NCBI RefSeq assembly: GCF_013204855.1
Contig: NZ_JABMKZ010000042.1
Location: forward strand, 1-64,000
Source of the DNA: Paenibacillus alba
Lineage (GTDB): Bacteria; Bacillota; Bacilli; Paenibacillales; NBRC-103111
Length of the DNA stretch: 64,000 nucleotides
Direction: 5' to 3'
Both the position numbers and the translations under genes were made by a program. Position 1 is the first letter of the stretch. Every line of letters begins with the position of its first letter. The notes below the pieces were generated by a model. The model saw nothing but the letters and a program-made list of their open reading frames with translations, did not search any database and was not told where the DNA came from. Below, one piece after another: positions 36,196-43,470 of this stretch.

Positions 36196-36245
36196 GTTGT
36201 CCAAACCTACCCTTATGACCAAGAGACACAGAAGGAGGAAATACC

Positions 36246-37187
36246 ATGTTGTTTAAAAATGGTTTCAAAGTGTTTGATTTGCACGCTCATCTGCCTTACC
36301 CATGGCCATGGGCGGCGCGAAACGAATTTATTGAGCTTCACAAAGCGGAGCGCAACGAACGCATGCGGCTCACCTGGGATTTCCCCAACCAGCCTGATTC
36401 AGAAGAGGAAGCGAGCCGTCCGCTCGTTGATCGCTGGATAGATGAACTAGATCGCCATCAGATTGGCGGAATCAATTTCCTTACGGCCTGGAGCAATGAT
36501 GACCTCGCTGCGCAAATACAGCAATATCCAGATCGCATGACGGGCTTTGCCCACCATGCGATAGAGGAGCCGAATGCGGCTGAGGAGCTCCAGAGAGCCG
36601 TGGACGAACTTGGCTTGAAAGGCTACAAGCTCTTTGGTCCTTTAGTGGAGCTTCCTTTCCATGATCCGAAACTGACCCCGGTTTGGCGCTTTTTGGCGGA
36701 AAGAAAGCTGCCGGTGTTGATCCATTTTGGATTATTAGGTCATACGGGGGGCATTGCGCAGCATTTGAACATTAATCCTTTAGCGATCTTCAATGTAGCC
36801 AGGGAATATCCAGAAATTCCATTCATTATTCCACACTTTGGAGCTGGTTACTTCCAAGAGCTGCTGCATTTGTGCTGGAGCTGCCCCAATGTGCATATTG
36901 ATACTTCGGGGTCCAATCAATGGATTCGCTGGAGTCCTTATGAATTGACACTGGAGACGTTATTTCGCAAGACGTACGAGCTAATTGGCCCAGAACGTAT
37001 CCTTTTTGGAACGGATTCCAGTGCGTTTCCGCGAGGTTTCGTGAACCGTTATTTGCAGGATCAAGTAAGGGTAAGCAGAGATCTGCGTTTTTCGGAAACA
37101 GACATCGAGCTTATTTTTGGAAATAATGCCAGAAGACTGCTGAATATCAATCAACAAACACTTGTAAGTGGAGGAGAAAGAAGATGA
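36246..37187 (+). CDS. amidohydrolase-2 family metal-dependent hydrolase
   Basis: A 313-residue TIM-barrel enzyme of the amidohydrolase_2 group (hydrolases and decarboxylases such as ACMSD-like and 4-sulfomuconolactone hydrolase relatives). The HxH metal motif is in FDLHAHLPY near the N-terminus. Other motifs: LIHFGLLGH, FIIPHFGAGYFQELL with a metal histidine, and FGTDSSAFPRG with the catalytic aspartate. The exact reaction is not readable. Its stop overlaps the binding-protein start (ATGA), so it is translationally coupled to the ABC importer, and likely processes the imported substrate. Start: ATG after AAGGAGG. Confidence 0.85.
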   Translation: MLFKNGFKVFDLHAHLPYPWPWAARNEFIELHKAERNERMRLTWDFPNQPDSEEEASRPLVDRWIDELDRHQIGGINFLTAWSNDDLAAQIQQYPDRMTGFAHHAIEEPNAAEELQRAVDELGLKGYKLFGPLVELPFHDPKLTPVWRFLAERKLPVLIHFGLLGHTGGIAQHLNINPLAIFNVAREYPEIPFIIPHFGAGYFQELLHLCWSCPNVHIDTSGSNQWIRWSPYELTLETLFRKTYELIGPERILFGTDSSAFPRGFVNRYLQDQVRVSRDLRFSETDIELIFGNNARRLLNINQQTLVSGGERR

Positions 37188-38557
37188 CAATCCATAACCG
37201 CGCAGCCAAGGGTGCGATCGTTTCATCCCTGGGTTTTGTAATTTTGTTAACCGGATGCTCAGCAGGAGGCAGTAAACCAGCTTCGACGTCAGTCGCATCC
37301 AGCGCTGCTCCTAGTGCAACTCAGAGTGCTGCGGCAACCGCATCCAGTTCAGCTGAAAAGGTGACCATCGAATACTGGCAGTATCAGTTTCCCGCAAAGG
37401 TCGACCTGATCACAAAACTAATCGCCGATTTTCAAAAGCAAAATCCGAATATAGAGGTCAAGCAGACGAACTTCCCGTATGATCAGTACAACGAAAAAGT
37501 AGCCACGCTCGTTCCAGCGGGGAAAGGTCCGGATGTTATCAATCTGTACTATGGCTGGCTGCCCAAATACGTTGCATCCGGCTATCTGCAGCCTTTGCCG
37601 GACAGCGCCTTCTCCGAGGATAAAATCAAGGCAGAGTTCTTCCCGTTCGTGGACACAGCGAAGCTGAACGGCAAATATTATGCGATTCCGACAGCCGTTC
37701 GGACGCTCGCTTTATTTTACAATAAAGATCTATATACCAAAGCTGGGCTTGATCCGAACAAACCGCCTGCGACGTGGGAAGAACTGGTTTCACAGGGCAA
37801 GAAGCTGACGGAAAAGGATAAAAACGGCCAATACGTCGTAGAAGGACTTGCTTGGCAGCCGAACGCTCAATTGCATCACTGGTACCGCGATGCGCTCGTT
37901 TATCAGGCTGGCGGCAAAGATATCAGCGATGATCGACGCAAAGTTTTGTGGAAAGAAACGCCTGCTGGCCTAGAAGCATTCAAATATTTAGTTGACCTGT
38001 CATTTGTCCATCAATTGGGCACCAAAGACTTCTACAATGATGATATTACAGCGTTCAAAGGCGGCCATGCGGCAATTACCATTGACGGCTCCTTTCAGCT
38101 TGGATCTATCAAGAAGGATGCCCCAAACTTAAATTATGCCATTGCCCCTCTGCCTTCGTATAAAGATAAAGCGACACAGGTGTCCTTCTGGGCGAATGCC
38201 ATCACCAAAAACGTGCAGGGCAAAAAGCTTGAAGCCGCAACGAAGTTCTTGCAATTTCTGACAAGCAAAGAAGTACAGGAGCAGTGGGTTGAGAAGGTGG
38301 GGGAACTCCCGGCCAAGAAAGATGTAGCTCTGCAAGATATCTATAAAAAGGATGAGAAGCTGGGGCCGTTCATTAGCCAGCTGTCTTATGCGCATGCGCA
38401 CTATTTTGTAGATGAGAAATTGGAAAAAGACTATTTCACGGATGCTGTCGATCAAGTGGTATTGAACAAAGTGCCTTACGACAAAGCTTATGACGAGCTC
38501 GTTGCCAAAACGCAAAAGCTATATGACGAGTATTGGGCCAAACAGGATAAAAAATAA
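37184..38557 (+). CDS. ABC transporter extracellular solute-binding lipoprotein (family 1)
   Basis: A 457-residue binding protein with a lipoprotein signal peptide; the lipobox LTGC gives cysteine 25, followed by a Ser/Ala-rich linker. The mature protein begins TIEYWQYQFPAKVDLITKLIADFQKQNPNIEVK, typical of SBP_bac_1 sugar-type receptors. Family 1 receptors mostly bind sugars but some take organic acids or phosphodiesters. It overlaps the amidohydrolase gene by four bases and the permease gene by one base. The substrate is unknown; from context it may be the compound handled by the lyase and monooxygenase. Confidence 0.9.
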   Translation: MTIHNRAAKGAIVSSLGFVILLTGCSAGGSKPASTSVASSAAPSATQSAAATASSSAEKVTIEYWQYQFPAKVDLITKLIADFQKQNPNIEVKQTNFPYDQYNEKVATLVPAGKGPDVINLYYGWLPKYVASGYLQPLPDSAFSEDKIKAEFFPFVDTAKLNGKYYAIPTAVRTLALFYNKDLYTKAGLDPNKPPATWEELVSQGKKLTEKDKNGQYVVEGLAWQPNAQLHHWYRDALVYQAGGKDISDDRRKVLWKETPAGLEAFKYLVDLSFVHQLGTKDFYNDDITAFKGGHAAITIDGSFQLGSIKKDAPNLNYAIAPLPSYKDKATQVSFWANAITKNVQGKKLEAATKFLQFLTSKEVQEQWVEKVGELPAKKDVALQDIYKKDEKLGPFISQLSYAHAHYFVDEKLEKDYFTDAVDQVVLNKVPYDKAYDELVAKTQKLYDEYWAKQDKK

Positions 38558-39426
38558 TGGTCAGGCATAAGTATGTCTTCGTCTACAGCTGCTTGCTGAT
38601 TCCATTATTGTTTTTTCTATGCATTCGTATCGCGCCTATCCTGTATTCGTTCAACATCAGTCTGCGGGAGTGGGATATGCTGTCGGAAGAAAAGCCCTTC
38701 ATTGGGCTGCAAAATTTTGTTCAGCTGTTTCACGATGAGATCTTTCTCATTGCCTTGCGGAACACGGTTAAATACGTTGTGATTGGTGTGCCGGTACAGC
38801 TGCTGGCCGGTCTCGCTATTGCGCTTTTGCTGCAGCGGGTGAATCGGTTTAAAGGTTTATTTCGCACCTTGTATTTTATCCCTTATGTCACGAGTGTTGT
38901 AGCTGTTAGTTGGGTGTTTCGCTGGACGCTGTTGAAGAATGGCATTGTGAATGCTTGGCTGATTAAGCTTGGTTTGGAACCGCAGCTCTTTCTCGGTTCG
39001 CCTTCCCAGGGGATCTATGTCGTCATAGCCGTTATGATTTGGCAAAGTGTCGGTTTCCAAATGCTGATTTTTCTAACAGGCTTGGAGACGATCCCCAAAT
39101 CCTATGAGGAAGCGGCGGCCATTGATGGCGCGAATAGTTGGCAGCGATTGTGGCATATCACCTTGCCTCTGCTGAACCCAGTCATTGTATTTTCGGTTGT
39201 CATCGCTAGTATAAGTTTCCTGCAATCTTTTACGCAGATCTTAAATATGACGGGCGGAGGGCCGCTGAACTCCACCATTTCTATGGTGCTTTATATTTAT
39301 AATTTGGCTTTTAAGCATTTCAAAATGGGGGAGGCCGCTGCAGCAACCATCATCCTGTTCGTCATCATTCTCTCGTTGTCCCTAATCCAAATGAAAGTGC
39401 TGAACAGGCGAGTTGATTATGAGTAA
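38557..39426 (+). CDS. ABC transporter permease, MalF/UgpA type
   Basis: A 289-residue permease with six helices and the EAA loop SYEEAAAIDGANSWQRLWHITLPLLNP. N-terminal segment VFVYSCLLIPLLFFLCIRIAPILYSF. The ATG overlaps the binding-protein stop (TAATG), indicating coupling. It pairs with the permease that follows. No ATPase is encoded, so a shared MsmX-type ATPase is probably used. Confidence 0.9.
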   Translation: MVRHKYVFVYSCLLIPLLFFLCIRIAPILYSFNISLREWDMLSEEKPFIGLQNFVQLFHDEIFLIALRNTVKYVVIGVPVQLLAGLAIALLLQRVNRFKGLFRTLYFIPYVTSVVAVSWVFRWTLLKNGIVNAWLIKLGLEPQLFLGSPSQGIYVVIAVMIWQSVGFQMLIFLTGLETIPKSYEEAAAIDGANSWQRLWHITLPLLNPVIVFSVVIASISFLQSFTQILNMTGGGPLNSTISMVLYIYNLAFKHFKMGEAAAATIILFVIILSLSLIQMKVLNRRVDYE

Positions 39427-39440
39427 AGGAGGCGAGGGTT

Positions 39441-40247
39441 CTGCGTAAAGCAGCTTGGTATTTGCTGTTGAGTGTGGGCAGTATCGGGATGATTTTTCCG
39501 CTGGTTTGGATGATTGCTACGTCGTTGAAGGATTCAACGGACGCTTTCTCGCTAAGCGTGATACCGACGGGGCTGACACTAGACAATTATGTGGAAGTGT
39601 TTAAAAAGACCCCGTTCACCCAGTGGGTTCGAAACAGCTTAGTTGTCGCTGTGATCACAACGTTAAGTGTTTGTCTTTTTGATACAGTCATCGGCTATGT
39701 ATTGGCTAAATTCACTTTTGTCGGCAAGAAGCTGATTTTTGTTGCGATCCTTAGTACGCTGATGGTCCCTACCGAAATGTTGATTATTCCTTGGTATTTG
39801 CTGACGGTCAAGTTCGGGTGGGTAGATTCCTATGCGGGCATTTTATTTCCGGGCTTGATCTCGGCGTTTGGTATCTTCCTGATGAAACAGTTCTTGGAAT
39901 CGTTGCCTAGCGATCTATTGGATGCGGCCAGAATTGATGGCATGAACGAGTGGAGCATCATGCTGCGCATTGCCGTTCCACTTGTGAAGCCGGCGCTCGC
40001 TACCTTGTGCATCCTGTCCTTCTTAGGCAGCTGGAACGCGTTTATTTGGCCGCTGATCGTCACGCAAACTCCGGAGCATTTGACGATTCCGGTAGGGATT
40101 TCTTATTTCTCCAGCGAGCTGAAAGACCGCGCCAGCTGGGTGTTGGTGATGACGGGCGCCTCTTTGTCGGTCATCCCGCTCATTGTCTTGTTTTTCATTT
40201 TCCAGAAACAGATTATTCGGGGAATCGCTTTAACGGGTTTTAAATAA
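39441..40247 (+). CDS. ABC transporter permease, MalG/YtcP type, probable CTG start
   Basis: The second permease of the set, 268 residues from the CTG at 39441. The EAA loop is LLDAARIDGMNEWSIMLRIAVPLVKPA. AAAGGAGG ends eight bases before a CTG codon (39441) that begins LRKAAWYLLLSVGS; family members generally begin like this with Met. The first normal start in frame is TTG at 39462, 29 bases from the ribosome binding site, and no ATG or GTG exists between the upstream in-frame stop and that point, so CTG initiation is the simplest reading. Its 3' end overlaps the convergent APC permease gene by 145 bp. Confidence 0.85.
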   Translation: MRKAAWYLLLSVGSIGMIFPLVWMIATSLKDSTDAFSLSVIPTGLTLDNYVEVFKKTPFTQWVRNSLVVAVITTLSVCLFDTVIGYVLAKFTFVGKKLIFVAILSTLMVPTEMLIIPWYLLTVKFGWVDSYAGILFPGLISAFGIFLMKQFLESLPSDLLDAARIDGMNEWSIMLRIAVPLVKPALATLCILSFLGSWNAFIWPLIVTQTPEHLTIPVGISYFSSELKDRASWVLVMTGASLSVIPLIVLFFIFQKQIIRGIALTGFK

Positions 40248-41521
40248 GTGAAAAGGACCAGATGATACATAATGCCCAAGGCGAGCCATACGCCGCCCAT
40301 CCATTGCGCGTCTCGATCCAGCAGTGAAAGCAAATAACCAATGAAGCCAGCGCCCAGCAGCGGGAGAACCAAGTACAGCATAGTTTGCTGCGGGGAACGC
40401 TGGCTTTCTTTGATGTACTTTTGTGCGATGACGGAGATGTTGACGAAGAAGAAGGCAGTTAGGGCGCCGAAATTAACGAATTTCACTGCGTTGTCCAGCG
40501 AGATAACGAGAGCGAGCAGCGAGACGCAGCTGACGATCACGATGTTGATGACAGGTGTGTTGAACTTCGGATGAAGGAAGCCGAACACCTTTTTTGGCAG
40601 GATGGAATCGCGTCCCATGACGAAGAGCAGCCGGGAAACGCTGGTCACCGAGGATAAGCCTTGGGTAAAAATGGCGAGGATAAGCACGGTGATGAACACA
40701 GAACTAAGCGCTGCGCCTCCGACTAGCTGGACAATTTCGAAGCCGGCTGAATCTAGGTTGACGAAGGTGAGGTGTGGGTAAACGAGCTGTGTCAGTACGG
40801 ACGGAACCAAGTAGAGTATGCTCGCTGTAAGGATAATAATCAGGATCGCCCGAGGGATGGTTTTCTCTGAATTCAGCGTCTCTTCAGACATTGTCGTAAC
40901 AGTGTCAAAGCCTAGGAAGGAGAAGCAGATGATGGACGCCCCAGCCAGGATGGTGGAGAAAGGCACATCCGATTGCAGGAATAGCTGCAGGGGATGAGCA
41001 TCCCCGGTCAGATTCCGGAACAGGAAGACACAGAACACGGCAATAAACAAGATTTGAATCCAAACGAAAAGCTTGCTGATGTTAGCTGAGAATTTAATGC
41101 CGACGATATTCACGAGTGCGAGAACGATATTGAGGCCGATAATCCAGACAAAAGCCGGAACCGACGGGAACTGCGCATGCAGATAAATGCCGAAGGTGAG
41201 ACAAGCGATAATAGGAGAGAAGAAATAATCGAGCAGAAGCGCCCAACCGACTAGGAAACCTAAGTAGGGATGGATGCTTTTTTTCGTATAGGTGTAAGCT
41301 GAGCCGGATGTGGGAAAGGTTTTGGACATGACGCCATAGCTGTAAGCCGTGAAGAAAATAGCAATGAAGGCAAGCAGGTAAGCCTGCGTCAGCATTCCAT
41401 GGGCGTTCTCGTAGGCAATGCCATAGATGGAGAAATAAATCATAGGCGTCATCCAGGCTAGTCCCATGTAAACGACTTGGAATAAGCTTAAGGATTTACG
41501 GAGTTGGACTTCGGTTGTCAT
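40103..41521 (-). CDS. APC-superfamily permease, under a guanidine-I riboswitch
   Basis: A 472-residue membrane transporter of the amino-acid/polyamine/organocation superfamily with 12 hydrophobic helices. The conserved first helix region is FQVVYMGLAWMTPMIYFSIYG; SFLGFDTVTTMSEET is typical of helix 6 of the fold. The transcript starts with a guanidine-I aptamer and terminator, so guanidine or a related nitrogen compound is a likely substrate; this is inference. The C-terminal 48 residues (from about KAIPRIICF) lie antisense to the sugar permease gene end and look like an extension created by loss of a stop. Start: ATG after AAAGGAG. Confidence 0.88.
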   Translation of the reverse strand: MTTEVQLRKSLSLFQVVYMGLAWMTPMIYFSIYGIAYENAHGMLTQAYLLAFIAIFFTAYSYGVMSKTFPTSGSAYTYTKKSIHPYLGFLVGWALLLDYFFSPIIACLTFGIYLHAQFPSVPAFVWIIGLNIVLALVNIVGIKFSANISKLFVWIQILFIAVFCVFLFRNLTGDAHPLQLFLQSDVPFSTILAGASIICFSFLGFDTVTTMSEETLNSEKTIPRAILIIILTASILYLVPSVLTQLVYPHLTFVNLDSAGFEIVQLVGGAALSSVFITVLILAIFTQGLSSVTSVSRLLFVMGRDSILPKKVFGFLHPKFNTPVINIVIVSCVSLLALVISLDNAVKFVNFGALTAFFFVNISVIAQKYIKESQRSPQQTMLYLVLPLLGAGFIGYLLSLLDRDAQWMGGVWLALGIMYHLVLFTYLKPVKAIPRIICFWKMKNKTMSGMTDKEAPVITNTQLARSFSSLEK

Positions 41522-41572
41522 GTTGGTAACACTCCTTTTTTGTTGGTTTCTTTAATCGGGCAGACATCTTAT

Positions 41573-41620
41573 ATGCAAAAAAGCCAAGGAGATATCTATG
41601 AAACAGATATCCTCCCGGGC
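41573..41620 (-). terminator. riboswitch-controlled terminator (minus strand)
   Basis: On the minus strand AGCC..GGAGGATATCT pairs with AGATATCTCC..GGCT around a seven-base loop, followed by seven U residues. Its 5' arm includes the CCCGGGAGG end of the aptamer, so ligand binding would prevent its formation and permit APC permease expression. Confidence 0.8.
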
Positions 41621-41703
41621 TTTTGTCCCTCCGTGAACACAGGGTGAGCTGTGCGTTTTCTCTTGGACCAGACCGGCGTATGTACAACCACGGAACCCTA
41701 GAA
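41610..41703 (-). ncRNA. guanidine-I (ykkC) riboswitch ahead of the APC permease
   Basis: The minus-strand RNA carries the ykkC consensus blocks in order: CTAGGGTTCCG (41701-41691), GGTCTGGTCC-AAGAG, then ACGGAGGGACAAAAGCCCGGGAGG (interrupted here as ACGGAGGGAC and AAAAGCCCGGGAGG, ending near 41611). These elements define the guanidinium-sensing class I. It is paired with a downstream terminator and faces a second copy of the same riboswitch on the plus strand. Confidence 0.93.
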
Positions 41704-41752
41704 AACAATGTTATGTGATGAATCATTAGTTATGTTAATTATCCCTCTTTTG

Positions 41753-41863
41753 TGTAAGTTAATATAACATTAAATTCGTGTTTTGAGAAGTATTTTACGT
41801 TAAAAATACAAATTGACTAGAATTTATTGACACGTATTCATATCGATGTTATGTTTGATAACA
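41753..41863. promoter_or_regulatory. two GlnR/TnrA-type boxes and a promoter between the divergent riboswitches
   Basis: TGTAA-N7-TAACA (41753-41769) and TGTTA-N7-TAACA (41847-41863) match the GlnR/TnrA consensus TGTNAN7TNACA. A plus-strand promoter, TTGACA (41827-41832) with TATGTT (41850-41855) at 17-bp spacing, overlaps the second box, so binding there would repress the guanidine carboxylase operon. The first box lies behind a candidate minus-strand -10 (GATAAT, 41743-41738). Nitrogen control is inferred from these matches. Confidence 0.72.
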
Positions 41864-41880
41864 CAAAAGAATACGATTGT

Positions 41881-41978
41881 TTACTAGGGTTCCGCCGGAT
41901 GTTTAAACACCGGGCTGGTCCGAGAGTAAACCGCTCTTCTCGAAGGGCGACACGGAAGGATAAAAACCTGGGAGATAT
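41881..41978 (+). ncRNA. guanidine-I (ykkC) riboswitch ahead of the guanidine carboxylase operon
   Basis: Consensus blocks occur in order: CTAGGGTTCCGCC (41884), GGCTGGTCCGAGAG (41933-41946 region), ACACGGAAGGATAAAA and CCTGGGAGA (to about 41977). Compensating changes relative to the usual ACGGAGGGAT/GCCCGGGAG forms are visible. It precedes genes for guanidine degradation, which is the biological context reported for this class. Confidence 0.95.
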
Positions 41979-42016
41979 CACCAAGACACCCAAAGTCTTG
42001 TGATGTCTCCCTTTTT
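41968..42016 (+). terminator. riboswitch-controlled terminator (plus strand)
   Basis: GGGAGATATCAC-CAAGAC pairs with GTCTTG-TGATGTCTCCC, about 17 bp, followed by TTTTTG. The left arm shares GGGAGA with the aptamer's 3' end, so guanidine binding should sequester it and switch the operon on. Confidence 0.9.
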
Positions 42017-42046
42017 GTTTAATTACATGGCAAAGGAGTGGTCAGC

Positions 42047-42766
42047 ATGACAACGATTTGGAACAAGACAGTAGGCCCTGGAGGCAAATGGTCGGGTGCG
42101 ATTGGCAGAGGGAAGTTAATTCGTTTTACAGCGCTGGAGGCGGGCGCGAATGTGTCCCTACAATTGTTCCACGCCAAAGATTTGACGGAACGCTACAATA
42201 TGCCCGATACCCTGAAGGCTCAGTATACGGCTCATTTGACCAAGGGCAATGTGCTCATGAGCGACAATGGCAGAGCGCTGGCGAGTGTCGTGGAGGACAG
42301 CATTGGCTGGCATGATCCGCTAAGCGGCTATACAAGTCGTGAAGCAACGGACGCCAAATATGGCGCTACGAATTACCAAGAGCTGCGAAATGATTGGCTG
42401 CGGAGCGGGCAGGAGAATTTCGCAGTGGAGCTGGTCCGCAATGGACTCAGCATGCGGGATATGATGCCAGTCGTGAATTTGTTTTCCAAAGTGTTTTGCG
42501 ATGAGCAAGGGAATATGCATTTTAGCCAGGATCATTGTCCGGCAGGTGCAGTCGTTACACTGCGAACGGAGCTGGATACGCTGCTTCTCGTTTCGAATAC
42601 ACCAAATCCGCTTGATCCCAGAACGATCTATCCATCGGTGCCTGTCCAAATAGAAGTACTCATGGCTGAGCCTGTGAATGAAGATGATTATTGTGTGAAT
42701 TATCGTTCGGAGAATCGCCGGGCATTTGAAAATACATGGGAATACCACACATTGCTAGGCCTATAA
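42047..42766 (+). CDS. carboxyguanidine deiminase subunit, urea-carboxylase-associated protein 1 family (DUF1989)
   Basis: A 239-residue DUF1989 protein. It carries the family stretches GGKWSGAIGRGKLIRF, LFHAKDLTERYNMPDTLKAQYTAHL, GWHDPL and INLFSK-like VVNLFSKVF. This family (formerly UAAP1) forms, with UAAP2, the carboxyguanidine deiminase that converts N-carboxyguanidine to allophanate. The ATG at 42047 follows AAAGGAGTG; an earlier GTG at 42038 would overlap it. It is the first gene behind the guanidine-I riboswitch. Confidence 0.9.
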   Translation: MTTIWNKTVGPGGKWSGAIGRGKLIRFTALEAGANVSLQLFHAKDLTERYNMPDTLKAQYTAHLTKGNVLMSDNGRALASVVEDSIGWHDPLSGYTSREATDAKYGATNYQELRNDWLRSGQENFAVELVRNGLSMRDMMPVVNLFSKVFCDEQGNMHFSQDHCPAGAVVTLRTELDTLLLVSNTPNPLDPRTIYPSVPVQIEVLMAEPVNEDDYCVNYRSENRRAFENTWEYHTLLGL

Positions 42767-42788
42767 ATCAGGCGGAGGAGGAACGAAT

Positions 42789-43439
42789 ATGGCGGTATTT
42801 AATCGAGTTGAAAGCTCTCGCAAGGTTGAGGATGCTGTGCATAGTGAAGTGATACAGGCAGGAGACGGCTGGATGCATGTTTTGAAGCCAGGGCAAGTGC
42901 TGCGTATTGTCGATCTGGAAGGAAACCAAGCGGCGGATACGCTGTTTTATGATGCTGATCATCCCGAGGATCATTATAGTGCGGTTGCCACGATTGCAGG
43001 CCAAGGCAATATATATCTGAGCACAGGATCGGTGCTGCGGGCGGAATCCGGCAAGGCTCTGCTGAGGATCGTCGCAGACACTTGCGGTCGTCATGATACC
43101 GTCGGAGGTTCATGTTCAGCTCAAAGCAACACGGTGCGCTACTCGCACGATAAGCTGGCTATGCACAACTGCCGGGATACTTTTATGCTGCAGCTGGCCG
43201 GGCAGGATGGTGCGTACACGAAGCGCGATTTGGCGCCTAATATCAATTTCTTTATGAATGTACCCGTAACCGCAGACGGCGGGCTCAAGTTCGATGATGG
43301 CGTATCCGCTCCAGGATGCTATGTGGAAGTGGAGTCGCTAGGCAGCTCCGTGGTGCTTATCAGTAACTGCCCGCAGCTGAATAATCCATGCAATGCTTAC
43401 AATCCAACACCGATTCAGGTGCTTATTTGGGAGAAATAG
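42789..43439 (+). CDS. carboxyguanidine deiminase subunit, urea-carboxylase-associated protein 2 family (DUF1989)
   Basis: A 216-residue paralogue of the preceding protein. It has LRIVDLEGNQAADTLFYDADHPEDHYS, LRIVADTCGRHDTVGGSCS with probable metal-binding cysteine and histidine, INFFMNVPVT and NCPQLNNPCNAYNPTPIQV, all characteristic of UAAP2. It starts 22 bp after the first subunit with GGAGGAGG in front. Together with the first subunit it is expected to remove ammonia from carboxyguanidine. Confidence 0.92.
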   Translation: MAVFNRVESSRKVEDAVHSEVIQAGDGWMHVLKPGQVLRIVDLEGNQAADTLFYDADHPEDHYSAVATIAGQGNIYLSTGSVLRAESGKALLRIVADTCGRHDTVGGSCSAQSNTVRYSHDKLAMHNCRDTFMLQLAGQDGAYTKRDLAPNINFFMNVPVTADGGLKFDDGVSAPGCYVEVESLGSSVVLISNCPQLNNPCNAYNPTPIQVLIWEK

Positions 43440-43470
43440 ATGTAAAGAAACTTGAAGGAGTGTGATGACG

